From Hydrogenophaga sp. (lineage in GTDB: Bacteria; Pseudomonadota; Gammaproteobacteria; Burkholderiales; Burkholderiaceae_C): a stretch of DNA of 10,022 nucleotides. Of this stretch, positions 1 through 5,838 are shown piece by piece; position 1 is the first letter of the stretch; each line of letters opens with the position of its first letter. Position numbers and translations under genes: made by a program. A model generated the notes under the pieces. That model made no database searches, was not told the origin of the DNA, and saw only the letters and a list, made by a program, of their open reading frames with translations. Location of the stretch: contig JAGXRS010000464.1 of NCBI GenBank assembly GCA_018335615.1, positions 1 through 10,022 on the forward strand, in the 5' to 3' direction.

Positions 1-1421
1 AGCGCCTTGTCCTGGCCGAACACCACGCTCTTGAGGTCGCGCTCCAGCGTCTGCAGCTTGCCGCGGTCGTCGTTGGATACGTTGGCCGGGGGAATGCGGG
101 CGATCTTCGCCACGATCTCTTCCACCTCGGTCTTGCCGATGGTCTTCTTGCGCTTGGATGCCGGCAAGATGCGCTGGGCCGCGCCGGCCTCGTCGATCAC
201 ATCGATTGCCTTGTCGGGCAGGTGGCGGTCATTGATGTACTTGGCGCTGAGCTCGGCGGCGGCCTGCAGCGCGGCCACGGCATACTTCACGCTGTGGTGC
301 TCCTCGAAGCGGCTCTTGAGGCCTTTGAGGATATCCACCGTCTGCTCCACCGTGGGCTCGACCACATCCACCTTCTGGAAGCGACGCGACAGGGCCGCGT
401 CTTTCTCGAAGATGCCGCGGTATTCGGTGAAGGTGGTGGCACCGATGCACTTCATCTGGCCGCTGGAGAGCGCCGGCTTGAGCAGATTCGATGCATCGAG
501 CGTGCCGCCCGATGCAGCACCGGCCCCGATCAGCGTGTGGATCTCGTCGATGAACAGGATCGCGTTGGGCTTGTCCTTGAGCGACTTGAGCACGCCTTTG
601 AGGCGCTGCTCGAAATCACCGCGGTACTTGGTGCCCGCCAGCAGCGCGCCCATGTCGAGCGAGAACACCTGGGCTTCGGCCAGGATCTCGGGCACGTCGT
701 TCTGCGTGATGCGCCAGGCCAGGCCTTCGGCGATCGCCGTCTTGCCCACGCCGGCCTCACCCACCAGCAGCGGGTTGTTCTTGCGGCGGCGGCACAGCAC
801 CTGGATGACGCGCTCGACCTCGTATTCGCGGCCGATCAGGGGGTCGATCTTGCCGTCCTTGGCCATCTGGTTGAGGTTCTGGGTGAACTGCTCCAGCGGG
901 GACTGCTTCTCGTTGCCCTTGGTCTCGGCCGCCTCTTCGTTCTCGGCGGCGCTCTCGCCGGGCTTGGTGGCCTCGGGCGGGTCGCTCTTGCGGATGCCGT
1001 GCGCGATGAAGTTGACCACGTCCAGACGCGTCACGCCCTGCTGGTGCAGGTAGTACACGGCGTGCGAATCCTTCTCGCCGAAGATCGCCACCAACACGTT
1101 GGCGCCCGTGACTTCCTTCTTGCCGTTGCCGGTGGACTGCACGTGCATGATGGCGCGCTGGATCACGCGCTGGAAGCCCAGCGTGGGCTGGGTGTCCACC
1201 TCGTCGGTGCCGGCGACCTGGGGCGTGTTGTCCTTGATGAAGTTCGTCAGGGACTTGCGCAGGTCGTCGATGTTGGCCGAGCAGGCACGCAACACCTCGG
1301 CGGCGCTCGGGTTGTCGAGCAGGGCCAGCAGCAGGTGCTCGACCGTGATGAATTCGTGTCGCTGTTGCCGGGCCTCGACAAAGGCCATGTGCAAGCTGAC
1401 TTCAAGTTCCTGGGCAATCAT
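1..1421 (-). CDS. clpA: ATP-dependent Clp protease ATP-binding subunit ClpA (C-terminus beyond window)
   Basis: ClpA is the AAA+ unfoldase that feeds substrates, including N-degron proteins delivered by ClpS, into the cytoplasmic ClpP peptidase. The window holds the first 473 residues; E. coli ClpA has about 758, so roughly 60% is present and the second AAA+ domain is missing. Visible parts: the Clp N-terminal repeat domain (about 1-145, beginning MIAQELEVSL), a charged Glu-rich linker (about 146-175), then AAA+ domain D1 with Walker A GEAGVGKT at 221-228, Walker B with LFIDEIH at 289-295, and the sensor region CIGATT at 325-330. The ATG at 1419-1421 is chosen because AAGGA lies 7 nt upstream (1429-1433) and the N-terminus matches the family. 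It follows clpS on the same strand after 89 nt, the usual proteobacterial order. No damage is seen. Identification is firm. Confidence 0.97.
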   Translation of the reverse strand, partial: MIAQELEVSLHMAFVEARQQRHEFITVEHLLLALLDNPSAAEVLRACSANIDDLRKSLTNFIKDNTPQVAGTDEVDTQPTLGFQRVIQRAIMHVQSTGNGKKEVTGANVLVAIFGEKDSHAVYYLHQQGVTRLDVVNFIAHGIRKSDPPEATKPGESAAENEEAAETKGNEKQSPLEQFTQNLNQMAKDGKIDPLIGREYEVERVIQVLCRRRKNNPLLVGEAGVGKTAIAEGLAWRITQNDVPEILAEAQVFSLDMGALLAGTKYRGDFEQRLKGVLKSLKDKPNAILFIDEIHTLIGAGAASGGTLDASNLLKPALSSGQMKCIGATTFTEYRGIFEKDAALSRRFQKVDVVEPTVEQTVDILKGLKSRFEEHHSVKYAVAALQAAAELSAKYINDRHLPDKAIDVIDEAGAAQRILPASKRKKTIGKTEVEEIVAKIARIPPANVSNDDRGKLQTLERDLKSVVFGQDKA

Positions 1422-1490
1422 GGACACGTCCTTTGGGCTGAAGGTGAAAAGAAAACTTCACGTACGGAGCGTTAAATCTTGGGAAGCGCG

Positions 1491-1519
1491 TACATGGGGC
1501 AGATTCATACTTATTCAAC
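1491..1519 (-). promoter_or_regulatory. Candidate sigma-32 (RpoH) heat-shock promoter for clpA
   Basis: On the minus strand GTTGAA (1519-1514) is followed after 14 nt by CCCCATGTA (1499-1491). The RpoH consensus is roughly CTTGAA, 12-16 nt, CCCCATNTA, so the -10 matches fully and the -35 differs only at its first base. The -35 overlaps the last codons and stop of clpS. Predicted transcription would begin near 1484, giving a leader of about 60 nt before the clpA ATG. Seen directly: the motif and spacing. Inferred: that it is used. Confidence 0.6.
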
Positions 1520-1867
1520 AGGTTCACTGACACATTGCAGCGGGTGGCCGGCCGAGCGGGCCGCCTGCAGGACCTGGTCCACCTTGGTGCTGGCGACATC
1601 GCGCGAATACACCCCGCAGATGCCTTTGCCCTCCAGATGGATCTTGAGCATGATCTGCGTGGCCGTCTCACGGTCCTTGCTGAAGAACTCCTGAATGACG
1701 TGGACCACGAACTCCATGGGCGTGAAATCGTCATTGAGCAGCACCACCTGAAACATGTGGGGCGGTTTGACGCGCTGGGCCCGGCGTTCGAGCACAACCG
1801 CGTCGTCGTTGCCCACGCTGGGAGGAACGGCTGGCGATTCGGGTTTTTTCGGATTCTGGGAAGCCAT
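1511..1867 (-). CDS. clpS: ATP-dependent Clp protease adaptor ClpS
   Basis: ClpS is a cytoplasmic adaptor that binds proteins with bulky hydrophobic N-terminal residues and hands them to ClpA for degradation by ClpAP. The 118-residue product has a flexible Pro-rich N-terminal tail (1-35) and the ClpS core (about 37-118). The N-degron pocket is intact: N45-D46-D47 in LLNDDFTPMEF, M51, and H77 in LKIHLEGKGICGV correspond in spacing to E. coli N34, D35, D36, M40 and H66. The ATG at 1865-1867 starts a conserved-looking protein of normal length, but there is no good Shine-Dalgarno within 12 nt. The frame is open upstream, with another ATG at 1915; that extension (Arg/Ala-rich) does not look like ClpS, so I keep 1867. 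clpA follows downstream on the same strand. Confidence 0.95.
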   Translation of the reverse strand: MASQNPKKPESPAVPPSVGNDDAVVLERRAQRVKPPHMFQVVLLNDDFTPMEFVVHVIQEFFSKDRETATQIMLKIHLEGKGICGVYSRDVASTKVDQVLQAARSAGHPLQCVSEPVE

Positions 1868-2125
1868 GGAAATGATTCTAGCGGTGCAACCCTCTCCATG
1901 CGCTGGTCGGGTCATCCTAGCGGCACCCTTGGGCCAAGCGCTCGCCGGGGGCATGACGCCACGCTCCCGGCAGCGAACCCGCGCCGCCGCACCGTGACGC
2001 CATTGTGCGGCCGGGCACCAGCGGTCAACCACCGAGAACCACCGCTTTTGCGGGTCAGTTCACGGCACGGCGCGACGTGCCGCAAGGGCAGACAGCGCCG
2101 GCGTGACCGCTGCCGGTTGTCGGGC
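1868..2125. other. 258-bp spacer between clpS and the RES gene; no gene seen
   Basis: No credible protein is seen on either strand. The minus frame is open only as an upstream continuation of clpS. Two sequences resembling each other, TCTAGCGGTGCA at 1877-1888 and CCTAGCGGCACC at 1917-1928, form an imperfect direct repeat ahead of clpS. I could not identify a convincing sigma-70 promoter for clpS. The part next to the RES gene contains two small hairpins, listed separately. Confidence 0.5.
2042..2082 (-). terminator. Tandem hairpins downstream of the RES gene, possible weak terminator
   Basis: A perfect 7-bp stem CGGCACG (2063-2069) / CGTGCCG (2076-2082) with a 6-nt loop is followed by a second hairpin CCGC-TTTT-GCGG (2042-2053). 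Both lie 40-85 nt after the stop of the RES gene, where its transcript should end. Neither has a clear U tract on the minus strand, so intrinsic termination is uncertain. They might only stabilise the 3' end or be chance pairing in GC-rich DNA. Confidence 0.3.
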
Positions 2126-2611
2126 TCAACGGCTGCAGAGCCGCGGGTCGTAGACCCAGGGGCGCGACTTGTGTGCCGTGATGCGCCGGGCGTCGGGGTG
2201 CAAGGGATTGATGAGCACGTTCAATTCCTCGGGGGCCACCACCGCGGGCACGCAGGCCAGCGCGCAGTGTGCGTCGCGCAGCCAGCGCATGCCCCAGTCC
2301 CGGCTGGCACGGCTTGGCGGGATGGCGTCCCAGCCCGGGGACGTGTCCGGGTGGAACCCAGCCCGTCGGCGCCACACCTCGGACGGCACCTCGATCTGCA
2401 CCAGAAAACGGTCGTCGGGACGTTCCCCGGGATCGAGATGCACCACGGTTTCCAGGCATGCAAGCGCCCGTGACGTGCAGGCGTACACCAGAGGATGACC
2501 CGGGTCGCTCCAGCGCCCACCGGACTGCACCGACTCTTCCCCGGTGAGCTCATCAGCGGCGCTCCCGGGCATGTCACCCGCGATACGCCACAACAAGATA
2601 GGTGCCGTCAT
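2126..2611 (-). CDS. RES-domain protein (RES family NAD+ phosphorylase-like), no adjacent antitoxin
   Basis: RES proteins are toxins of Xre/RES toxin-antitoxin pairs; characterised members (MbcT type) degrade NAD+ by phosphorolysis, and ParT modifies phosphoribosyl pyrophosphate synthetase. The 161-residue product shows family landmarks: W8-R9-I10, S30-GGRW with R33, V42-Y43-A44, C52-L53-E54, and near the C-terminus PEELNVLINPLHPDA (127-141) and DPRL (155-158). R33, Y43 and E54 fit the conserved active-site residues, but where the family usually has Ser in VPS, this protein has Ala (A123 in CVPAVV). The start is ATG 2609-2611; the frame stays open to a GTG at 2659, and the Shine-Dalgarno is weak. 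The upstream neighbour 82 nt away encodes a DUF4142 protein rather than the expected Xre/DUF2384 antitoxin, and nothing like an antitoxin is seen downstream. RES membership is firm; toxicity and NAD+ cleavage are unproven. Confidence 0.85.
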   Translation of the reverse strand: MTAPILLWRIAGDMPGSAADELTGEESVQSGGRWSDPGHPLVYACTSRALACLETVVHLDPGERPDDRFLVQIEVPSEVWRRRAGFHPDTSPGWDAIPPSRASRDWGMRWLRDAHCALACVPAVVAPEELNVLINPLHPDARRITAHKSRPWVYDPRLCSR

Positions 2612-2693
2612 CGGGACTGCCCACTGAGCGGCCGGAATGGCGTGAACCGGCCAGCGCACGCGTGCAGGGCGCTGCCGTGCCGATCAGCGACCG

Positions 2694-3227
2694 TCACCGC
2701 CGGTTCTCGGTGGAGCCTTCCACTGTTGCCTTGAGGCCACGCGCGGCCTGCAAGTGGTCACGCAGATGGGGCAGCATCTTGGTGGCGAACGCCTTCACGT
2801 CGGCGTCCTGCGCTTCACGGGAGGCCTTCTCGAACAGCTCGACCGTGTCCTCATGCGCCTCCACACCGATCTGGTTGACATAGCGTCGGTCAAAGTTGTC
2901 GTCGCTGAGCGCACCGATCAGCATTTCCTTGCCTTTCTGCAGCAGGGAGGGCTCGGTCGGCGGCTGGTACTGCTTGCTGGCGGCCAGCGCCTTGAGTTCT
3001 TCATTGGCACGCGTGTGCTCGTCCACCATGCGCTGGGCGAACACACGTACCTGCTCGTTGCGCGACTTTTCCAAGGCAAGCCGGCTGGCCGATACCTCGG
3101 CGTGTCCGTTCTGGGCCGCCTGCTCCAGAAATTCGCGGTCCCGGTTCGTCAGCGACTGTGCCAGCACGGCGACGCTGATCAACAGAGCAGCCGCGCCGCC
3201 CACGATACGGAATGGGGTACGTGTCAT
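2694..3227 (-). CDS. Exported DUF4142 (ferritin-like) protein
   Basis: DUF4142 proteins are helical, ferritin-like-fold proteins exported across the inner membrane; no biochemical role is established. The 177-residue product begins with a signal peptide (MTRTPFR, then a hydrophobic stretch 8-22, probable cleavage after VLA at 23). The mature part is helical and charged and carries the typical motifs: REFLEQAAQNGHAEV (31-45), VRVFAQRMVDEHTRAN (60-75), VEAHEDTVELFE (122-133) and MLPHLRDHL (151-159). His 42, 71, 125, 154 and 158 together with Asp/Glu could bind metal, which is inference. The internal ATG at 3225-3227 is chosen because GAAGGAG sits 7 nt upstream (3235-3241) and the signal peptide starts there. 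It lies 62 nt after the CBS-domain gene and 82 nt before the RES gene, all co-directional, so an operon is likely. Confidence 0.88.
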   Translation of the reverse strand: MTRTPFRIVGGAAALLISVAVLAQSLTNRDREFLEQAAQNGHAEVSASRLALEKSRNEQVRVFAQRMVDEHTRANEELKALAASKQYQPPTEPSLLQKGKEMLIGALSDDNFDRRYVNQIGVEAHEDTVELFEKASREAQDADVKAFATKMLPHLRDHLQAARGLKATVEGSTENRR

Positions 3228-3289
3228 GGAAAAACTCCTTCGGTGGGTGGACATGAGGGGGCAGGTTGATGGCCTAGGCATGCCCGGTT

Positions 3290-3793
3290 TCATTCCAGCG
3301 AGGTGCGCGGCTGACCCGAGGCAGATCCACCACCGGCGGCACCGCTGGCGGCCGACTGGCCCGAACGCTCGGGCTCCGAGGGCGACGAGATGTCCTTCAA
3401 CGCCTCAGACGCTTCTTGCGAGCCCCCCTTCACGGCCACATCACCCAGCGACAGCACGCCCACGAGGTGACGCTCGTGGTCAACAATGGGCAGGCGGCGG
3501 ATCTGGGCGTCACGCATCAGCTGGGTGGCCTCTTCGATCGACTGCTCTTCGTAGCACCATTGCACATCGGAACTCATCACCTGCTCCAGGGCGGTGTTCT
3601 GGGGATCGAAGCCCTGCGCCACGCTGCGGATGGTGATGTCCCGATCGGTGAGCACGCCCACCAGTCGCTTGCCGTCGCAGACGGGGATGGAGCCCACGTC
3701 CAGTTCGGCCATGGCCTGGGCCGCGAACATGACGGTGTCGCTGGGGGACAGGGTGCGCACGCCGCGCGTCATGAGGTCTCGAACAATCGTCAT
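3290..3793 (-). CDS. Tandem CBS-domain protein
   Basis: CBS pairs (Bateman modules) bind adenosine nucleotides and act as cytoplasmic energy sensors, often paired with an effector. This 167-residue protein is almost only a CBS pair: CBS1 about 5-58 (VRDLMTRGV at start, IPVCDGKRLVGVLTDRDI at 36-53) and CBS2 about 70-123 (QVMSSDV, then LPIVDHERHLVGVLSLGDVA at 101-120). A low-complexity Ser/Gly/Ala tail (about 135-167) follows. The protein resembles hyperosmotically inducible or stress CBS proteins, but no effector domain is present, so its target is unknown. The ATG at 3791-3793 has a strong AAGGAG (3800-3805) 6 nt upstream. It appears to be the first gene of a minus-strand run (CBS, DUF4142, RES) and is divergent from the DUF2231 gene. 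Confidence 0.92.
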   Translation of the reverse strand: MTIVRDLMTRGVRTLSPSDTVMFAAQAMAELDVGSIPVCDGKRLVGVLTDRDITIRSVAQGFDPQNTALEQVMSSDVQWCYEEQSIEEATQLMRDAQIRRLPIVDHERHLVGVLSLGDVAVKGGSQEASEALKDISSPSEPERSGQSAASGAAGGGSASGQPRTSLE

Positions 3794-3832
3794 GGCGATC
3801 TCCTTTCACGGGGGTTGAGGTACCGCTGCCGC

Positions 3833-3869
3833 GGCAACTGCCATGCCCGGCCGGGGCACGCGGGTTGCC
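3833..3869. promoter_or_regulatory. 37-bp two-tier dyad in the CBS/DUF2231 divergent spacer
   Basis: GGCAAC (3833-3838) pairs with GTTGCC (3864-3869), and nested inside it TGCCC (3844-3848) pairs with GGGCA (3854-3858). The two arms are separated on each side by exactly 5 nt, and the centre is GGCCG (3849-3853). The symmetry axis falls near 3851. It may be an operator for a dimeric or tetrameric regulator of both genes, or an RNA hairpin in either leader. Confidence 0.45.
3854..3868 (+). promoter_or_regulatory. Sigma-54-like -24/-12 element upstream of the DUF2231 gene
   Basis: GGGCACG-CGGG-TTGC matches the RpoN consensus TGGCACG-N4-TTGCW except for the first base and the base after TTGC (C instead of A/T). 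The invariant GG (3855-3856) and GC (3867-3868) are 10 nt apart as required. Transcription would start near 3880, about 30 nt before the DUF2231 ATG. It overlaps the dyad, which offers an alternative explanation, and no enhancer-binding-protein site was identified. Confidence 0.35.
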
Positions 3870-3910
3870 CTTCTCCGACATCGCCACCCCGGCGCCGTGG
3901 AGCTTCCGAC

Positions 3911-4627
3911 ATGAACCGATCCGTGCGATTCCTGGGTCATTCCGTTCATCAGATGCTGGTCGTGTTTCCGGCCGGCCTCCTGCTGACGGTCTTTCTGATC
4001 GACGCCGCGACCTGGGTGTGGCCCGGCCACCGCCTGGCAGCACTCAACGATGGGCTGCTGCCCATCGGGCTGGCAGCCGCGGTGGTGGCAGCGCCGTTCG
4101 GGTATCTGGATTGGCGCCAGCTGCCAGCCGCCAGTCGGGCGCGGCGCGTGGGTGCCTGGCACGGACTGGGGAACACCGTGGCGGTGCTGCTGTTTCTGGT
4201 CAGCTGGTTGCTTCGAAGTGAGGGCGTGCCCCCACCGTGGTTTGCCTTGCTGCCGAGTCTGGCGGCGGGAGGCCTGATGCTGGTCACGGCCTGGCTGGGC
4301 GGGGAACTGGTGTCCCGCCTCGGCGTGGGTGTATACGAAGACGCCCACGTCAACGCGTCCAGCTCGTTGACGGCCTCGGAAGCAACGCCCTCGCCTGACG
4401 TACCGGGTCACATCGGTCAGGAGCATCCGCTTAAACCCGCCGATCGGGCGGTGCGTGCACCGGCTTCAAGCCAGCCGATCTCTGACAGGCGGCACATCCC
4501 CAACGCCCCTGCCAGCGCTCCCGACCTGTCGGTGGCGGGAGAAGAAGATCCGGGAGCGGCCATCGACACGACCGACATGGCACCCCGGGGCAAACGCGGT
4601 TCAGGCCCTCGTGGCCGCAGGCGCTGA
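3911..4627 (+). CDS. DUF2231 family membrane protein with long C-terminal tail
   Basis: This is a 238-residue inner-membrane protein. The DUF2231 core spans about 9-145 with four predicted helices: 17-34 after the typical GHSVHQMLVVFPAGLLL start, 47-66, 88-103 and 111-131. Recurrent polar residues H13, D31, D67 (GYLDWRQ) and H84 (AWHGLGN) match the family pattern; related proteins have been suggested to bind haem or metal, but no function is established. From about 146 the protein continues in a roughly 90-residue Ser/Pro/Ala-rich, apparently disordered tail ending in a basic cluster (GKRGSGPRGRRR), which is longer than usual for the family. The ATG at 3911 has GTGGAG (3897-3902) 8 nt upstream. 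It is divergent from the CBS gene and convergent with the DUF2243 gene, whose stop lies 36 nt away. Confidence 0.85.
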   Translation: MNRSVRFLGHSVHQMLVVFPAGLLLTVFLIDAATWVWPGHRLAALNDGLLPIGLAAAVVAAPFGYLDWRQLPAASRARRVGAWHGLGNTVAVLLFLVSWLLRSEGVPPPWFALLPSLAAGGLMLVTAWLGGELVSRLGVGVYEDAHVNASSSLTASEATPSPDVPGHIGQEHPLKPADRAVRAPASSQPISDRRHIPNAPASAPDLSVAGEEDPGAAIDTTDMAPRGKRGSGPRGRRR

Positions 4628-4662
4628 CGGCGACACGGCTCTGCGCAGCGGCATCCCGTTGG

Positions 4663-5526
4663 TCAGCCCCGCCAGGCGTTGCAGCCGGCCGGCAGCAAGG
4701 TCCCGCTCACCAGCCAGGCGCCGTGGCGGTACAGCGACCAGCGGCTAAGCCCCGGCGGTGCCTGCAAGACCCAGACGTGACCCCTCTCGTCGTTCCACAC
4801 CACGCGCGCCTCGTTGTCCGACAAGGACCTGAGCAGGGCTTCCGGCCGGTCCCGCAACACCACGGTGAAATACCGCGTGCCGTCCGCCTCGGTCGAGCCA
4901 GGCCAGAGCGAAGCGCCGGCGGTGATGGCCACCAAAAGCCCGATCAGCCATTGTGGTGGCTGCTGTGTCGCAGGTCGTACCCGCTTTTCCCGGCGCATGA
5001 GCACGATACCGCCCCAGATGGGCAGGAGGCCGAACCACACCAGCCAGACAATGTCCCACATCAGCGGGTCGGCCACATCGGTGCGGATGCGGTGAATGCC
5101 CAGCAACCAGTGACTCAGCACGGTGTCCACGACGTGCCAGACACCGAAGCTGATCACCATCAGCGCCCAGATGCGCAGGCGGGAAACCGTCACGCGGTGG
5201 TGTAGCAGCAGGTACACGCCCGCAAAGCCAACGGCGTACATCAGGGCATGGAACAACCCGTCGAAAAGGATCTGGGTGCGCAAGTCGCGAAACGCGCCCC
5301 CGGTCACACCACTGAGCAAATGGTGCCACTGCAAAATCTGGTGCAGCAGGATGCCGTCAAAAAAGCCACCCATTGCGAAGCCGATCAGGCAGGCCGCCAG
5401 GCGGCCGTCGCGCACCGGGTTCGACGGCGCATCACCCACCGGCGGGAGATCATCGGTTTCGGCTTCACGGGGCGGTGGGCGGTAGCCGGCACGCCCGGAG
5501 GCGATGTCGCTGGTCGTGTCGCTCAT
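4663..5526 (-). CDS. DUF2243 family membrane protein with extra C-terminal domain
   Basis: This is a 287-residue integral membrane protein. After a polar N-terminal segment (1-42), the DUF2243 core (about 43-178) shows the family pattern GFFDGILLHQILQWHH (54-69), FDGLFHALMY (88-97), a helix 119-135, HVVDTVLSHWLLGIHRIR (131-148) and MWDIVWLVWFGLLPI (156-170). His 62, 68, 69, 93, 131, 139 and 145 with Asp 57, 89, 134 and 158 lie in or near the membrane and could ligate metal or haem (inference). A further helix (192-209) leads into a soluble domain (about 217-287) that I do not recognise and that typical DUF2243 proteins lack. The ATG at 5524-5526 follows a purine-rich CAGGGGG (5532-5538); the frame is open upstream to 5781 without recognisable protein. 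It converges on the DUF2231 gene. Confidence 0.85.
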   Translation of the reverse strand: MSDTTSDIASGRAGYRPPPREAETDDLPPVGDAPSNPVRDGRLAACLIGFAMGGFFDGILLHQILQWHHLLSGVTGGAFRDLRTQILFDGLFHALMYAVGFAGVYLLLHHRVTVSRLRIWALMVISFGVWHVVDTVLSHWLLGIHRIRTDVADPLMWDIVWLVWFGLLPIWGGIVLMRREKRVRPATQQPPQWLIGLLVAITAGASLWPGSTEADGTRYFTVVLRDRPEALLRSLSDNEARVVWNDERGHVWVLQAPPGLSRWSLYRHGAWLVSGTLLPAGCNAWRG

Positions 5527-5838
5527 GCAGACCCCCTGCGGACGACAGGTGGCCACCCACCCACCCACACACGGGCCCATCGCGACACGGGGCAATTCAG
5601 CAGCATCAAACGCTCTCCCGACAACATGCAACAGCTCAGGGGCGGCAAGTGCCATGCCCATGCCGGCTGCTGACCAGCTACGCCTGCGGGGAAAGCCCAT
5701 CACGGCTGGCGGCCGTGCGGAACGCGACCCCTCGACGTGGCCCCAACGTGCACCACCCCATCCCCAGGGGCACGTCAGCAATCTGCCGAAGGGCTTGCGG
5801 CAACTCTTGCCCCGGGCGCAGCCGGCAGGGACGCCACG
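5527..5838. other. 312-bp stretch without a recognisable gene
   Basis: This lies between two minus-strand genes. The minus frame of the DUF2243 gene stays open upstream to 5781, but its translation (Gly/Arg/Pro-rich) resembles no protein I know and has no convincing start. Near the DUF2243 start is a G-rich run on the minus strand, listed separately. A 6-bp stem CACGGC (5701-5706) / GCCGTG (5712-5717) with a 5-nt loop lies downstream of the 154-residue membrane protein gene; it has no U tract, so I do not call it a terminator. Confidence 0.5.
5553..5566 (-). other. G-rich tandem tract, possible G-quadruplex in the DUF2243 leader
   Basis: On the minus strand three GGG runs and one GG run, each separated by a single T, occupy 5566-5553, followed 16 nt later by GGGGG next to the ribosome binding site. 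It starts 27 nt before the DUF2243 start codon. Four G runs with one-nucleotide loops are favourable for a two-layer quadruplex in DNA or mRNA. It may also be simple sequence without function. Confidence 0.3.

Noticed and set aside
1444..1461. Hairpin GTGAA/TTCAC between clpS and clpA as a terminator
   Set aside because: The stem is only 5 bp with an 8-nt A-rich loop and no U tract, and it would separate a module that is expected to be read through.
222..1475. 417-codon open frame on the plus strand opposite clpA
   Set aside because: It is the antisense shadow of clpA in GC-rich DNA; the translation is a Leu/Gly/His-rich sequence with no family motif, and clpA is certain.
1868..2032. Upstream extension of clpS to a start near 2032
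   Set aside because: The added residues are Arg/Ala/Pro-rich and unlike ClpS; the start at 1867 gives the normal family length.
5596..5609. Possible FNR box TTGAT-GCTG-CTGAA upstream of the DUF2243 gene
   Set aside because: Only one half-site is good and no -10 element lies at the class II distance (the sequence there reads CGTGTG).
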